A stretch of 37,078 nucleotides of DNA from Apostichopus californicus (taxonomy: Eukaryota; Echinodermata; Holothuroidea; Aspidochirotida; Stichopodidae), in the NCBI GenBank assembly GCA_020650975.1, contig JAIPMN010000767.1:8904-45981 (forward strand), written 5' to 3'. The notes under the pieces were generated by a model, which was given only the letters and a program-made list of their open reading frames with translations, searched no databases and had not been told where the DNA came from. Positions 1 through 10,800 of the stretch are shown in pieces. Within the stretch, counting starts at the first letter, position 1, and every line of letters starts with the position of its first letter. The translations under genes were made by a program, and so were the position numbers.

Positions 1-300
1 CCCCCCCCCCCCCCCGCTTCGCAAGTCAGAAAACCCTTTTTTCATTTCCAAACGAGAAAAAAAAATCTCATTTGGAGCACCAAATTGCATCTAAGGTCAG
101 GTGAAAATGAAAAATTATTTACAAAATGGAGTGGGTGTTGAAGTGTGCTATATTGCACCAAATTGCATCTAAGGCCACCTGGAAATGCAAAAAAATTCCG
201 GGGAAACCCCCTCCCCTTAGACCCCTCCCCCAGGCCGGCCATCAGTTTTCAGCCCCCCCCCCCCACTCAAAAGTACCTTCCTACGCCACTGTCCCTGGCT
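1..300. repeat. degenerate dispersed repeat fragment, starting in poly-C
   Basis: The window opens with 15 C. CACCAAATTGCATCTAAGG occurs twice (79-97 and 157-175) within two similar blocks of about 80 bases, followed by C/T-rich sequence and a C run at about 253-264. It looks like a fragment of an interspersed repeat; the family is not recognised. The short ORFs here show no protein-like features. Confidence 0.45.
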
Positions 301-504
301 GCTAGTGGGAGGGCGAGATTTATCAATTTATTACTGCAGAAGAAGTTATAGCGTCATTAACATCGACAGACTCAACTAATCATCAATTTGATGCACTTCA
401 TGGTGTACGTGATCTATGGTAAAGTCTGATACCGTTAAGTTTTCAAATAGGCTAAAGGTTCAAATGAGACGCCTAGCTGTTACTCGCTGAAAAGGCAAGG
501 GGGG

Positions 505-725
505 GGGGGCAACAGTAGTACTGGTCCAACTCTTCCACGACTGTGCCAAAAATTCCTTTGCTGAACCATTTTCATTCGACTAACGATTAGAGGTGCATGG
601 TACCATGCCTCTTCCCATCCCTTTTCGCACAACACTGTAACCTGGCCGTGTAATATACTGGCACATGACTGGAAACATTATAGATTTATTCGGAGCACAA
701 AAACATGACAATAAGACGCCGGTTA
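505..725 (+). repeat. diverged direct repeat, copy 1
   Basis: Shares a series of blocks with 1190-1410 in the same order and orientation: GTAGTACTGGTCCAA, TTCGACTAACGAT, CATGCCTC, TTTCGCACAACACT, ACTGGAAAC, TTATTCGGAG. Identity appears to be about 70-75% by eye. Probably two old copies of one element or an old local duplication; no coding signal was recognised. Confidence 0.6.
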
Positions 726-1189
726 CATGCTGACGTAATACGATTGTGTGCTAACAAAATGTAACAAAATGTAGAAACTTATCAAATTTAATTTGATTTC
801 AAAATTTTACATATGTATTTGAAAAGTAAATGTAAAGTTACGCGATCCTCCTCGTAAGCTTCCCGCGCCAACAACTGAAACCGTAAAAGACTTTCTTTTG
901 CAGAATATCGAAACAAGAAATATACCTAAACCGTGAATTAGTTGCAAAACTAGGTATTTGGTATTTTAACATTACGATCTTAAATTCTGGAATTGGTCAG
1001 ATACTCACAAATACACCCGACTGATTAAGGCTGAGACCTGAATCTTTATCGGAGGACCAGCTGAGAGTGAAGTGTTTTATGATGGAGGGGTCTGCCGTGG
1101 GGTCATTGAATGCTACCCTAGTCTGTGGGGGAGGGGTAGGAGTCCTGTCCACCAGAAAAAAAGTAGAATTAATAAGTCAAATGGTGCAT

Positions 1190-1410
1190 TGTGGTGCAAC
1201 CGTAGTAGTGGTCCAATTCTTCTCCCGAATTGAAGGCAAAATATCCCCCGACTGAACCCATTTTCCTTCGACTAACGATAGGAGCTGGGGGCATGCCTCC
1301 GATCCTCCGTGCGCCCATTTGCGCACGACACTAACCAAGCTGTGTAACCTACTGACACATTACTGGAACGTTATATTTATCCGGAGTACAACACTCTGAC
1401 AACACATTAT
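1190..1410 (+). repeat. diverged direct repeat, copy 2
   Basis: Partner of 505-725, about 690 bases further on. It is flanked by G/C-rich stretches and ends near a CAACACATTATG sequence. No coding signal. Confidence 0.6.
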
Positions 1411-1566
1411 GCGCGAATCATTGAAGGTTCACTACAGTATATAAAACTGTTGTGTCTTCTGTATTTTCCCTTTGAAAATATGTCAAATTTTCAACTTTGT
1501 TAGTCCCTTTCTATAAATGATGGCGCTAGGTTTAAACTCAACGTCATTCTGTATAGAAATACTTAC

Positions 1567-1825
1567 GTACATTCAATATTAGGATATCAGGCTGCACACA
1601 ATGTTGTTCATAAGGGAAGTGGTTCGACCCTCTTTCCAAAGGCAAGTATTCACGCACGCCATCTAGACGCTTCTGGTCTATATTTGACAGACCCTCTTCG
1701 CATCCTCCCGGGTTCTTTTGCGACATCAAGGGAGAAAAGTCACGGGATCCTAGGCCACATGCAGTGCCAAACCACCACCGGAGCGTTATAAACTCTGGTG
1801 TGCATTGAACCCTAGCACGATTTAC
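1567..1825 (-). other. possible orphan coding exon, unknown product
   Basis: Lies within a 115-codon open frame (1544-1891). On the minus strand it starts after TTGGTTTCAG and ends at GTAC before GTAAGT, so it looks like an internal exon (259 bases, phase 0 to phase 1). The translation has a fairly protein-like composition (for example RWWFGTACGLGSRDF) but I recognise no domain. The upstream boundary is ambiguous because CAGGTAAAT could equally be a donor. It could be chance, a repeat relic, or an exon of a neighbouring gene. Confidence 0.2.
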
Positions 1826-2180
1826 CTGAAACCAACCAATTTGTTGTTTGCATTGCTTTGGGCATTTTATAGGGTTAAAGAAAGAGAGCACTTCTTAAAT
1901 CCTCAAGCACAGAAAGAAAATTCATGTAAAGCTTGCTACAATATGTAACTGATATTTTCCAAGAAACAGCTCCAAGTTGGCTCCTGGACAGGAACACCAA
2001 ATTACTTGATCAACACTCAACCCAGTGTCTTACCAGGGAGTTGTTATGGAAAACTCCCTGGTCTTACATCTATAGTCAGCTATATAGCCAGGTGACCATG
2101 ACAGTGTCACATGAAAAACAATCTCTAATAAGGTCAGTGATATTAAATTTCCCCATGTATTTAAACAGCAAGGTACGTAT

Positions 2181-2760
2181 AAATTCTAATTGAATCACAA
2201 AATTATAAACTGCAAATCAATTAACATTGACAGAATTAATATTCATAAGTATCTCCATTTATTTCAACATCAATGTACTGTATTAATTCTAACTGAATTA
2301 CAAAATTATAAACTGCAAATCATTTAACATTGACAGAATTAATATTCATGAGCATCTCCATTTATTTCAACATCAATGTACTGTATCAATTCTAACTGAA
2401 TCACAAAATTATAAACTGCATATCAATTAACATTGACAGAATTAATATTCATGAGTATCTCCATTTATTTCAACTTCAATGTACTGTATCAATTCTAATT
2501 GAATCATAAAATTATAAACTGCATATCAATTGACATTGACAGAATTAATATTCATGAGTATCTCCATTTATTTCAACATCAATGTACTGTATCAATTCTA
2601 ACTGAATCACAACATTTAAACTGCAAATCAATTAACACTGACCAAAAACTGAACATTCCTAGTACCTCCATGTATTTCAACATCAATGTATTGTATCAAT
2701 TCTAATCGAATCTCAAAATTATAACTACTGCATATCAATTAACATTGACCAAAACCTACC
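2181..2760 (+). repeat. 103-bp tandem repeat, about 5.5 copies
   Basis: Copies begin near 2183, 2285, 2388, 2491, 2594 and 2698 at the marker AATTCTAA; spacing is 103, 103, 103, 103 and 104. Each unit runs AATTCTAAYTGAATCAC, TATAAACTGCAAATCA, ACATTGACAGAATTAAT, CATCTCCATTTATTTCAAC, ATCAATGTACTGTAT. The first copies are nearly identical and the last two are more diverged, with indels. AT-rich and non-coding. Confidence 0.92.
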
Positions 2761-3437
2761 GTACCTTTATGTTTCCATGTTTCCATCTTGACATCATTAT
2801 TCTGTACCAACCATACATTTATCAATTAACAACTATATGTGTATATAGGAAATGTGAAGCAACTATTTACATTTCTTTTATAATATATATCAAACCTTCC
2901 TCTATATCAGTGTTTAAAAAGATAAAAGAAGGAGGGAAAAGAAAGGAAAAAATAAGAGTAAAACAACTGAGGCAGCAGATACACACGGTGAAATACTTCA
3001 ATATTTTCAGATGATACTAAAATTTATCAATTGCTTTTTTATTTATTAAAACAAATATTCAAAGCTCGAGGAAGTATTATTTTTTGACTAATTACAAATT
3101 CAGCAAATATTCATTATCAACATATAGATGGAGAAAATATTACAAATGGCTACTGTATATAACTTTAACAAAAACAACATGATAATAACAATTTTGAGTC
3201 AAACTGCAGAGGTAACTACACCAAATCACATAAACAAAATAACCAAAATTTCAGTTAAGATAAAAAAAAAATTAAAAAAATCAGTAAAAATGATTTGATT
3301 AACTTGAATTTCAAGCAATGAAACTGATACATTGAGTTTTGTTCCATTTACCCTAATATTGTTTAATACAAAATGTTAACATGACAGGAATACTGCTACC
3401 TAACCTATAAATATAGACTGGTATTGGGAGTGCCAGT
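2761..3437. other. AT-rich sequence, nothing recognised
   Basis: Low-complexity AT-rich DNA with A-runs near 3260-3290; no gene, structured RNA or known repeat seen. Confidence 0.5.
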
Positions 3438-3650
3438 GATGTATGTATTGTATGTATTTTAGATCCTCCTGCAAGCAGGAACTCGCCAAGAAGCCATCGT
3501 TGGCTTATCAAAGCCGCAAGCTGACCGAAGTCAATCTCTTAGATTCATATTTAACATCCACGATTATGAATTGTCAACAACTCTGTAACTGGACCTTATA
3601 ATTGAAAGGCACCGGGGTTCACCACTGAGCTTACACTCCCTAAGTGATAA
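3438..3650 (-). mobile_element. tRNA-derived SINE family 1, copy A
   Basis: From the minus strand: degenerate tRNA-like head near 3610-3650 (AAGCTCAGTGGTGAAC resembles an A-box region), body with TTGACAATTCATAATCGTGG and GACTTCGGTCAGCTTGC, hairpin-like CCTGCTTGCAGGAGG, and a tail of ATACA repeats at 3438-3460. The B-box part is deleted. It lies downstream of the ADAMTS gene. Confidence 0.8.
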
Positions 3651-4049
3651 CTTCTTTCTCTTATCCATTGTCGATCAAGTTGAGACCCAGTATAAATAAA
3701 TACATGGTTTTGGTACCTGGTGTTGTTTTAAGGACCTCTGGTACTTTTTCATAAAAATATCCAACATGACACCCTCTTCTTTCAATTCTCCAGATAATAC
3801 AACAAAAGAAACTATTAATACAAAGACATAGAGGGTGTGTGTGTGCACATGTTTTATTGGTTGATGGGGGGGGTGGGGGTGGGGAGGGATAGGGAAAGGA
3901 GAAAACTTAAACTAGCTACAACAACTCCATCAAGAAAACAGTAATTGTAGTGTACACGTTTATGAGAGCAGAAATTAAATACACAAATGTTGGGAACTTT
4001 TGTATATAAAACAGCCCACATATATACCCCAAACATCAGAGTGAAAAAT

Positions 4050-4096
4050 AAATATATATATAGAGATATATCTATATATATATATATAGATATATT
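4050..4096. repeat. (AT)n microsatellite
   Basis: Run of TA dinucleotides with TAGATA interruptions, strongly self-complementary. Confidence 0.9.
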
Positions 4097-4149
4097 GATA
4101 AAAATACCACAAATTGTGCTCTTAAATTGTGATAACTAAAAGTGTATAA

Positions 4150-4581
4150 AAGGCCATGAAAATGTCTTCGTTTATTACAAAATTTTCCTTCAACAGATAA
4201 CGTTGACATTTATTTACAACATTTCACATGCTAACAACTCACAGCTCAAAAAGAGGGAAAATGCTGATATAGTTTGAGTCTTTGTCGGTTGGCATGATCT
4301 GTACTTTAGTGACGATCCTAAACGGAAACCTTCCGTCCCCCGTTTCTGGATTCCGCAAAGGGAAAACGCAACAACCGGTGCAGATGCATTTGTCTCTCAG
4401 AGGGGAGAATATAGCCCACTACATATTCGTAATGATTATTTTCTGAACATTCTTCACTAGGCGTTTTACCGATACTATTGCCAACAGTTCAGGATGTTTA
4501 ACCCTCTGGATACCAGAAGGAGCAAAGCAGCATTTCCTCTCTTTGAGGCGCAAGCGGTTCATCGGTTTCAGTTTTATTCCT
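4150..4581 (-). other. probable 3' UTR of the ADAMTS gene
   Basis: It follows the TAA stop. AATAAA signals on the minus strand lie at 4573-4578 (only a few bases after the stop), 4209-4214 and 4171-4176, so the UTR probably ends near 4150-4200; another signal lies at 3853-3858. The base composition is less AT-rich than the flanking DNA, and one frame is open from 4712 to 4239 apart from a single TAG at 4419-4421. The end point is inferred; no transcript evidence is available. Confidence 0.45.
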
Positions 4582-4835
4582 TTAATTATGCTCTTCCGCA
4601 CCTTGGGCCGGCACCTCTTGGACGACGGGCATCGAGGAAGGTGTGATTGGTGATTCCCTGTTAGCAGCGTTCCCCCGACCCCGACGACCTTTCGTGGCCT
4701 TGGCTGCTTCAACTATTGCTTGCTGCTCCGCACAGGTGGCGCAGCAGAAATCATCGTATCCTGGAACCCCACAGAACATCCTGTAGTTCTTGGGTTTGCA
4801 GATGCTCCCTGAATTTGGAACGCAGCCTACTCCAT
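4582..4835 (-). CDS. ADAMTS2/3/14: ADAMTS exon o: PLAC domain, tail and stop
   Basis: Acceptor CGTACTTTGTAG; 254 bases = 2 + 84 codons ending in TAA. The six PLAC cysteines are spaced C-x7-C-x8-C-x8-CC-x2-C, with [18 protein letters not shown] resembling RYCSIPGYNKLCC of ADAMTS2. After PLAC come an Ala-rich helix, a KGRRGRG basic patch and an acidic end (EEHN). This tail is much shorter than the vertebrate ADAMTS2 tail and has no recognised motif. Confidence 0.93.
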
Positions 4836-7800
4836 CTACAAAGTACGGGAGAGAAGATTAACAATCTGTTAGTGTCAAAAAATGCTCTGTCCAAATTATA
4901 CCTGCAATATACTTCAACCATATTTGGTTTTTTGCATAGAGGTCAGGGTTTAGTCAAGAGTGTAGGAAACTGACAAAAGCTTATTTTGAATCCTATCTGT
5001 GTGTTCACGGATGAACACTGTGCTGATATCAAGCCTGCTCTATTTTGATGGTTGCTCAGAGAATTAGGAGGCAGCCGTAGCAACGTCCCAATCGACGTGC
5101 AAGGCCTTCATTGACACACATTATCGTGTCTCCATGTATTGGTAGGCTGGGTGGCAACAGTATTGTATGTAACTCATACTAACAAAGGTGATAGCAAATA
5201 CCAACTGAAGATGCATAAATCAAGTCAAGTATGTTGAGCTCCTCTGGTCTGAATTGGGGAAATATGTGGTCTAAAGTGTTGTTTGATCTTTTAATAAGGC
5301 AGACCAACTGAAAATGAACTCTTCATCAAAGGCAGTTTATACCAGCTATTTCATTTTCTTTCAAAAATTACAGTAGATGTTATATTTCTTTAATTCTGCA
5401 ACAATTTCACTTCATTTGCTGGAATATATAAAGTCCCAGTGTCATTTTCAAATAATAAAGAAGTCAAAAAAATTTACGAATTTCGCTTTTTGAATGTCAA
5501 TTAGGGATTGAAAAGGGTGTGAGTGACTTTTTCTCTTTCTTCAGATGAAAAGCGATATTAAACTTTGGCTAAATTCATATTTTGATATGGTGAAAGCTGT
5601 CAGAATACCACAATGAATATATTGTTTAATCCAGTATGATTCCATCTCTACACCAACGGTAAAGAATGAAAGCCAAAGTTGACTGCTTTCTGGCTGAAAC
5701 CGCACAATCAACACTCGCCGGTTGAGAGTGAAATCTACTAAAATGAGTCATCTCCCCTTGTTCCCCCCCCCCCCATCACTCCTCTTCTCACAGCTCTCTT
5801 CCACCCTTTTTTTCTCCACACCTTTCTGTCTTTGTCCTTCTCCAGTATATTCCCTTACCCCATTCCCTTAATCCTCTCTTTGTCTCGAGACAACCTCCAC
5901 TGTTTTTCTCCTACCTCTCCTCTTCCCCTGTTGCTTTCTTCTCTCCATCCCTTGTCTACTAATCCCCTTATATGTATCTTATTGTGTTCACCATGTCTCA
6001 TTAACCTTTTGTCCCTTCTGTTACTGTTACTTGTCATTTAGCCTCTGAAGTAGATCCTTCTAGGAAACGTCAGACCAACTAACATTTACACAAAATGAGA
6101 GAGAGAGAGAAAAAAAAGAAGGAGATCAAGTAAAAGTGTTAAATTTACCTACTACTGGACAAGCAGGTATCTCACAAGTTCTTCTTGCAACAGGTTTACT
6201 ATAGTAACATTTAAAGTGAGGTTCCTGGCCCTTGGGTCTTTGACATTTGACCGATCTGGTCTGGGTCCCTTCGCCACAGGTAGCTGAACACTGCAAAAAA
6301 AGTCAAAATTGAAAAAAAAAACAGTTAAAGGCATTGAAGACTCGCCCCAAACCGCGTGCGGCCATTTGAAAAAAGTTAACTTTCTGTTGCTTGCAAGTGA
6401 CGTTTTTTGTGTGTCGTTACAAAATGCAGACAGTAATGAAACGTGATACCTTGTTATCTTTAGCTGGATCTGAGATGTCCATCGCTGTATTGTTTGTACA
6501 CTGTGCTGTGGGTATTAACCGCAGCTGTATGTACTGACTGTACACTAGTGTCTAATTACCGATGGTAGCAAGCTGTATGTGTATTTTCTGGGATCGCTGG
6601 TGGTGTCTAACACTTCAATTACACCTCATTCGAAACTAGGTCAAATTACCCGCATTAGACGTTTCTTTTTGCACGAGTCTTCAAACCCTTTAAGTCTTTT
6701 GCGAAAGAAACTTCCACAATTTGACTGCGTAAAATCAAGGATGTTCTTGGATGGGCTTGTTTCAGATGAGTTTCCCTACAGTAAAGTTCAGTAAATTGGT
6801 ATTTTAGAAGAATTTTGCAAGGGTTGTACAAATTAGCCAACAGAAGCTCATTTAAAACCTATCCATGAGACTATCATGGAGTATCACTGGTTAACATCAA
6901 ACGACCGTTTCCTGGGTCCTGGAAAGCCGCTTAACGTTCCCATCTCACAGACTAAAAAGATTGTACCTAAGCATGATCTGTACGCTTTTCTCAAAGGCTG
7001 AGGGAAGTGAAGGCATCCCATTTATCAGGATTCAGGATTTTTCATCCTGACCATCGACATCCCATTTATGATCATTGAATTAGCGCAACAGCAGGTTGAA
7101 AAGAGTCGGTTTCCAAACGATCAAAAGAACAGAACCAAAGCCTGATTTGTGAACCAGAAACATCGAATCCGCTCTAGAATCTACTTCTCTGATTAGGTCA
7201 AGAGAATCTGGTTTCTGATGAGATTTTGAACGGGGGAACTTTATGGATTAGCTGGACACTCACTCTTAATTGACTCTACACCGCATATGCCTTCACCATG
7301 AATTAAACTTCACCGTAATTAAGAAAAGCTAGGACCTGCGAATCGTGCTTGAAATTATCTTTACTATACCAGACGGGTTGCTTTCAGGCATCGGATCGTG
7401 AAGTGATATATTAGATGACAGGGAATCGAATATCCAGTACAAAAACTGCTATTTGCTATGTTGCAAAATGGGCCCCATTAATTGCTACACATTGCAAGTA
7501 TGTACAGCAGTTTTGGTAAAGCCACTGATGTAAACTATTTTCAGTCGCTTTGTTAATAGAGAGAAAGTTGATCCAGTCTGAAAACTGCCACACAAAACTT
7601 TGAACAATAAATTATTCAACTTTGAAAGAAGATTTAGTGTGACTGCTTGGCTGTGTCATTTAAATTTTTTTTTTTTTACACCTTCATAGACAGTTTAAGT
7701 GACCAATGAATGCAGTGTACTGTGTATAGGCTGCATGTGGAGAGAGACATACCTCGCCCCATTTTCCAGTCTTCCATTCCGCTGGACAGGGCCTACCCTG

Positions 7801-10800
7801 ACATTCGGTGATGTCTGCGGGTTTATCCTCTTCGTGGCAGAAACCTACCCCTACTTCACTCTCTGGCTCAAACAACGTACCGTCGTCGTTATACCGAAAC
7901 TGGTAGCACGAGATGGTTCTGGACTTGGTCCCGGCTGCCCCGCATGTAACGGAACAAGGGTTCCAGTTTGAGGTTCTCCACTCGTGCCTGAACCAAGAAA
8001 AAAAAAAGGTTAACAAAAAAAGATTCTATGGAAGTCAGCACCAGAACAAGTGAATCTTCATTTGAAGAGAAGTTTAGCAGTTTACGTCCCTGTTGATAAA
8101 ATTGAGAAAATATCTAAAAGTAAAAAGCTTCCTACTTTGAAAGTTTGATCTTCACCACTTTCATTCAAATAATGATGAAAGGTTTAAAACTTCTGAATCT
8201 TTGCTGTTTGCTGTTTAGCATGTGAAGGCTCCTGATATGAGAGAAGTGTGTTCACGACAAAACTTGTGGAATCTAATTCACTGATTACTTTATAATTTAC
8301 GTCTGCTAGGCGGTAATAAAACGTAGGCGGATGTCTTCATTTCTTCATGGAATGAAGGTTATAATGAGAAAGTAATTGATACGGTAGAATATAACGTTAG
8401 TGCAGCATAGTGTGACGTAATTAATCAGAAACGCTTTATACTGATACTCTTAGCACAGAGCTCCACCCTTCTAACCACCCAAACTACCTTGGTCAAACTT
8501 GATTCATTATCATGGAAACAGAAGCAATTTTTATCATATTTACGTCGTTAATAAATCGACGATTCCACTTACCGGGGGGGCGGTAGTTCTGGCAAGCACT
8601 CCTCTTCGTTGCACTCTTTACTGATGGCTAGCTCGTCGTAATTGCTCTGAAGGCAACGACGTGCGTGAACAGTATGGTTGTCGCGTTGCCTCCGGCATTG
8701 GTACTGATAGTAAGATATACCTGCATCATGGTTGAGACAAAAAGCAGTAGAAAGTCAACGCCCTCAAGATGTTAAGCTTCAAGTTGAGAAAGTTGACTCT
8801 TTCTACAATTGGTTGATCACTAAGAGCCGATACATATTAAGTTAACATGGACACCGATCATGACAGTGCTGACGTTGCGTAGGGTGTTATGGTCAAGTGG
8901 TTAAGGCAGTGGACTTGTGATCTAAGGATTACAGGTTCGAGCCCTGGCCAGATCATTGCGTTGTGTCCTTGGGCAAGGCACTTAACTGTATCTCCATTGC
9001 CTCTCTTCACCCAGGTGTATAAATGGGGACTTGCGAGGTAACTTGTAAAAATAGTTGCGTGCGCCGGTTTGTGGCTGCACCCTATGGGGAGTCCCCCAGG
9101 GGACACGTGGTTGTGATGCAGTGTGGTGTCCCAGGAGAGATTGTTAGAATTGTGCACACTTTGGTGTGTAGGTGTAACAAGTTACCAATGACCAGGGTAA
9201 AGTCGTATGAGAGGGCCTTGGCCTTGAACAAGACAGTAAACCTAAACCTACAAACTATAAATAATACTTCAAAGACATCAAATGTCAGAGGGCAAAGTGG
9301 TGTGGGGTTAGGGCAAGGGGAGGGGTATGTGGGTCACCAAATTTCACAACACACAGCCAAGACTGGCTTGCAATCGTATACCCTTGATGGCGATGATGTA
9401 CTTGTCAAATAAAGGGAGACTGAAGCAAATCCAACCATCATCGTTATCTCGTCGTCTGGCAAAGATGCCTGTGATGGACAACTCTCCAAAGCACCAAGGA
9501 AACCTCTTGTGCCTAATGTTATGGTTGTGATTTATGGATTACTTTGTATTCTACTCTTCCATCTGCTGACATTATATCTGCGGTTATATCATGCTTCGGC
9601 ATAGGATGAAAACCGCTAGAGTATCCCGCCGTTCAGCCATGCATGTGATTGACGTACAGGGGTATATATCAATCAGCCATCCCCAATAATAACTTGTTAC
9701 CAATGACCCTACTTAAACCCACTTCCTTGTTGGAGCGTCATTCAGAAGCTGATCCTTGATGTAACTGGATCATGAAATCAATTAATCTCCGCATCGAGTC
9801 GGTATGAATCGATACAGACAATCTGATTCAGGACATTAATGCACTACCAACCTCCTCCACATGTTTCTGTGCACTCAGTCCAGCCTGTGGCCTCCCAAAC
9901 CAAGCCCTCCGGTGTTTCTGGATATTCAGGTGTCTCAGCAATTTCCTCTGTGATGGGATGGTCCAAAACTGGCTCATTGGATGATCCGACAACTGGCACA
10001 TTGGATGATCTGACTTGAACTGAGACATCTTTGTTCTCGTAGTAACTCCACCTCACGTGAACGAGGGATATTTGACCTGAGACAAAAACCTGAAAGTAAA
10101 GTTATTGCTCTGTGAGGAGTAAGTTTCAATGTTACTGAAACAAAACCTTAACATCAGACAACAAAAGGACATCTAAATGGTGACATATAGAACTTTGACG
10201 GCAAACCTGAAAATATAATTTTGGTCAGCTTTGTGAGAAGTCGTTTCAAACTTACCTCAACCTAATATGGACGGGGGAAGTCTAAATGATGACAAATAAC
10301 CCAGGAAATAAAGTTACAAAGTTCCGTACAAAGTCAACATTCTGAAGACAGGTATTATTTTTTTTAAATTAACTGAACCTAACATGTACAAGGGTAATGA
10401 ACAGTGATGTAAACCTGAGAGTAAACTTTAGTTTAAAGTCAGTGTGTTCTGTTTACATAATTCGTCCATAAAAAAACAAAACAAGCAAAAACCCTGCATG
10501 TTTTTAGGTGCAGAATTTAGGTGGTGTATATTTGAACACGGGTTGACCTCTTCCAGACTGAAGCAGACTGTAAGATGGCCTAGTTTAGTTTCCCGTAACG
10601 TTGTGAGTTTAGTCGGTCATCCTAAAATAGATGTCTAACGCTCGATCTTGGAGATAAAAGTGGGCTTTGGGAAAGAGGGTGACCTACAAGAAATTTATTG
10701 CGATGAATTCTTTGCGATAATTTGTGTCATGTTTATGTGTTATTCTTCAAATGAGCAAACTTTTATCTAACGTTAGCGGGATCTTTGCGCACTCACTCTC

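Noticed and set aside
2181..2760. Tandem repeats as a CRISPR array
   Set aside because: Units are contiguous, 103 bases, with no spacers, and the DNA is animal.
5832..6041. ORFs on both strands over a pyrimidine-rich stretch
   Set aside because: Low-complexity C/T-rich intron gives Leu/Ser/Pro-rich translation without protein features.
8883..8958. Functional tRNA gene
   Set aside because: A and B boxes are present but the acceptor arms do not pair, and the sequence continues into a SINE body.
9023..9412. 129-codon + strand ORF
   Set aside because: It starts inside the SINE family 2 body and runs into flanking intron; no domain, and it is antisense to an intron of a real gene.
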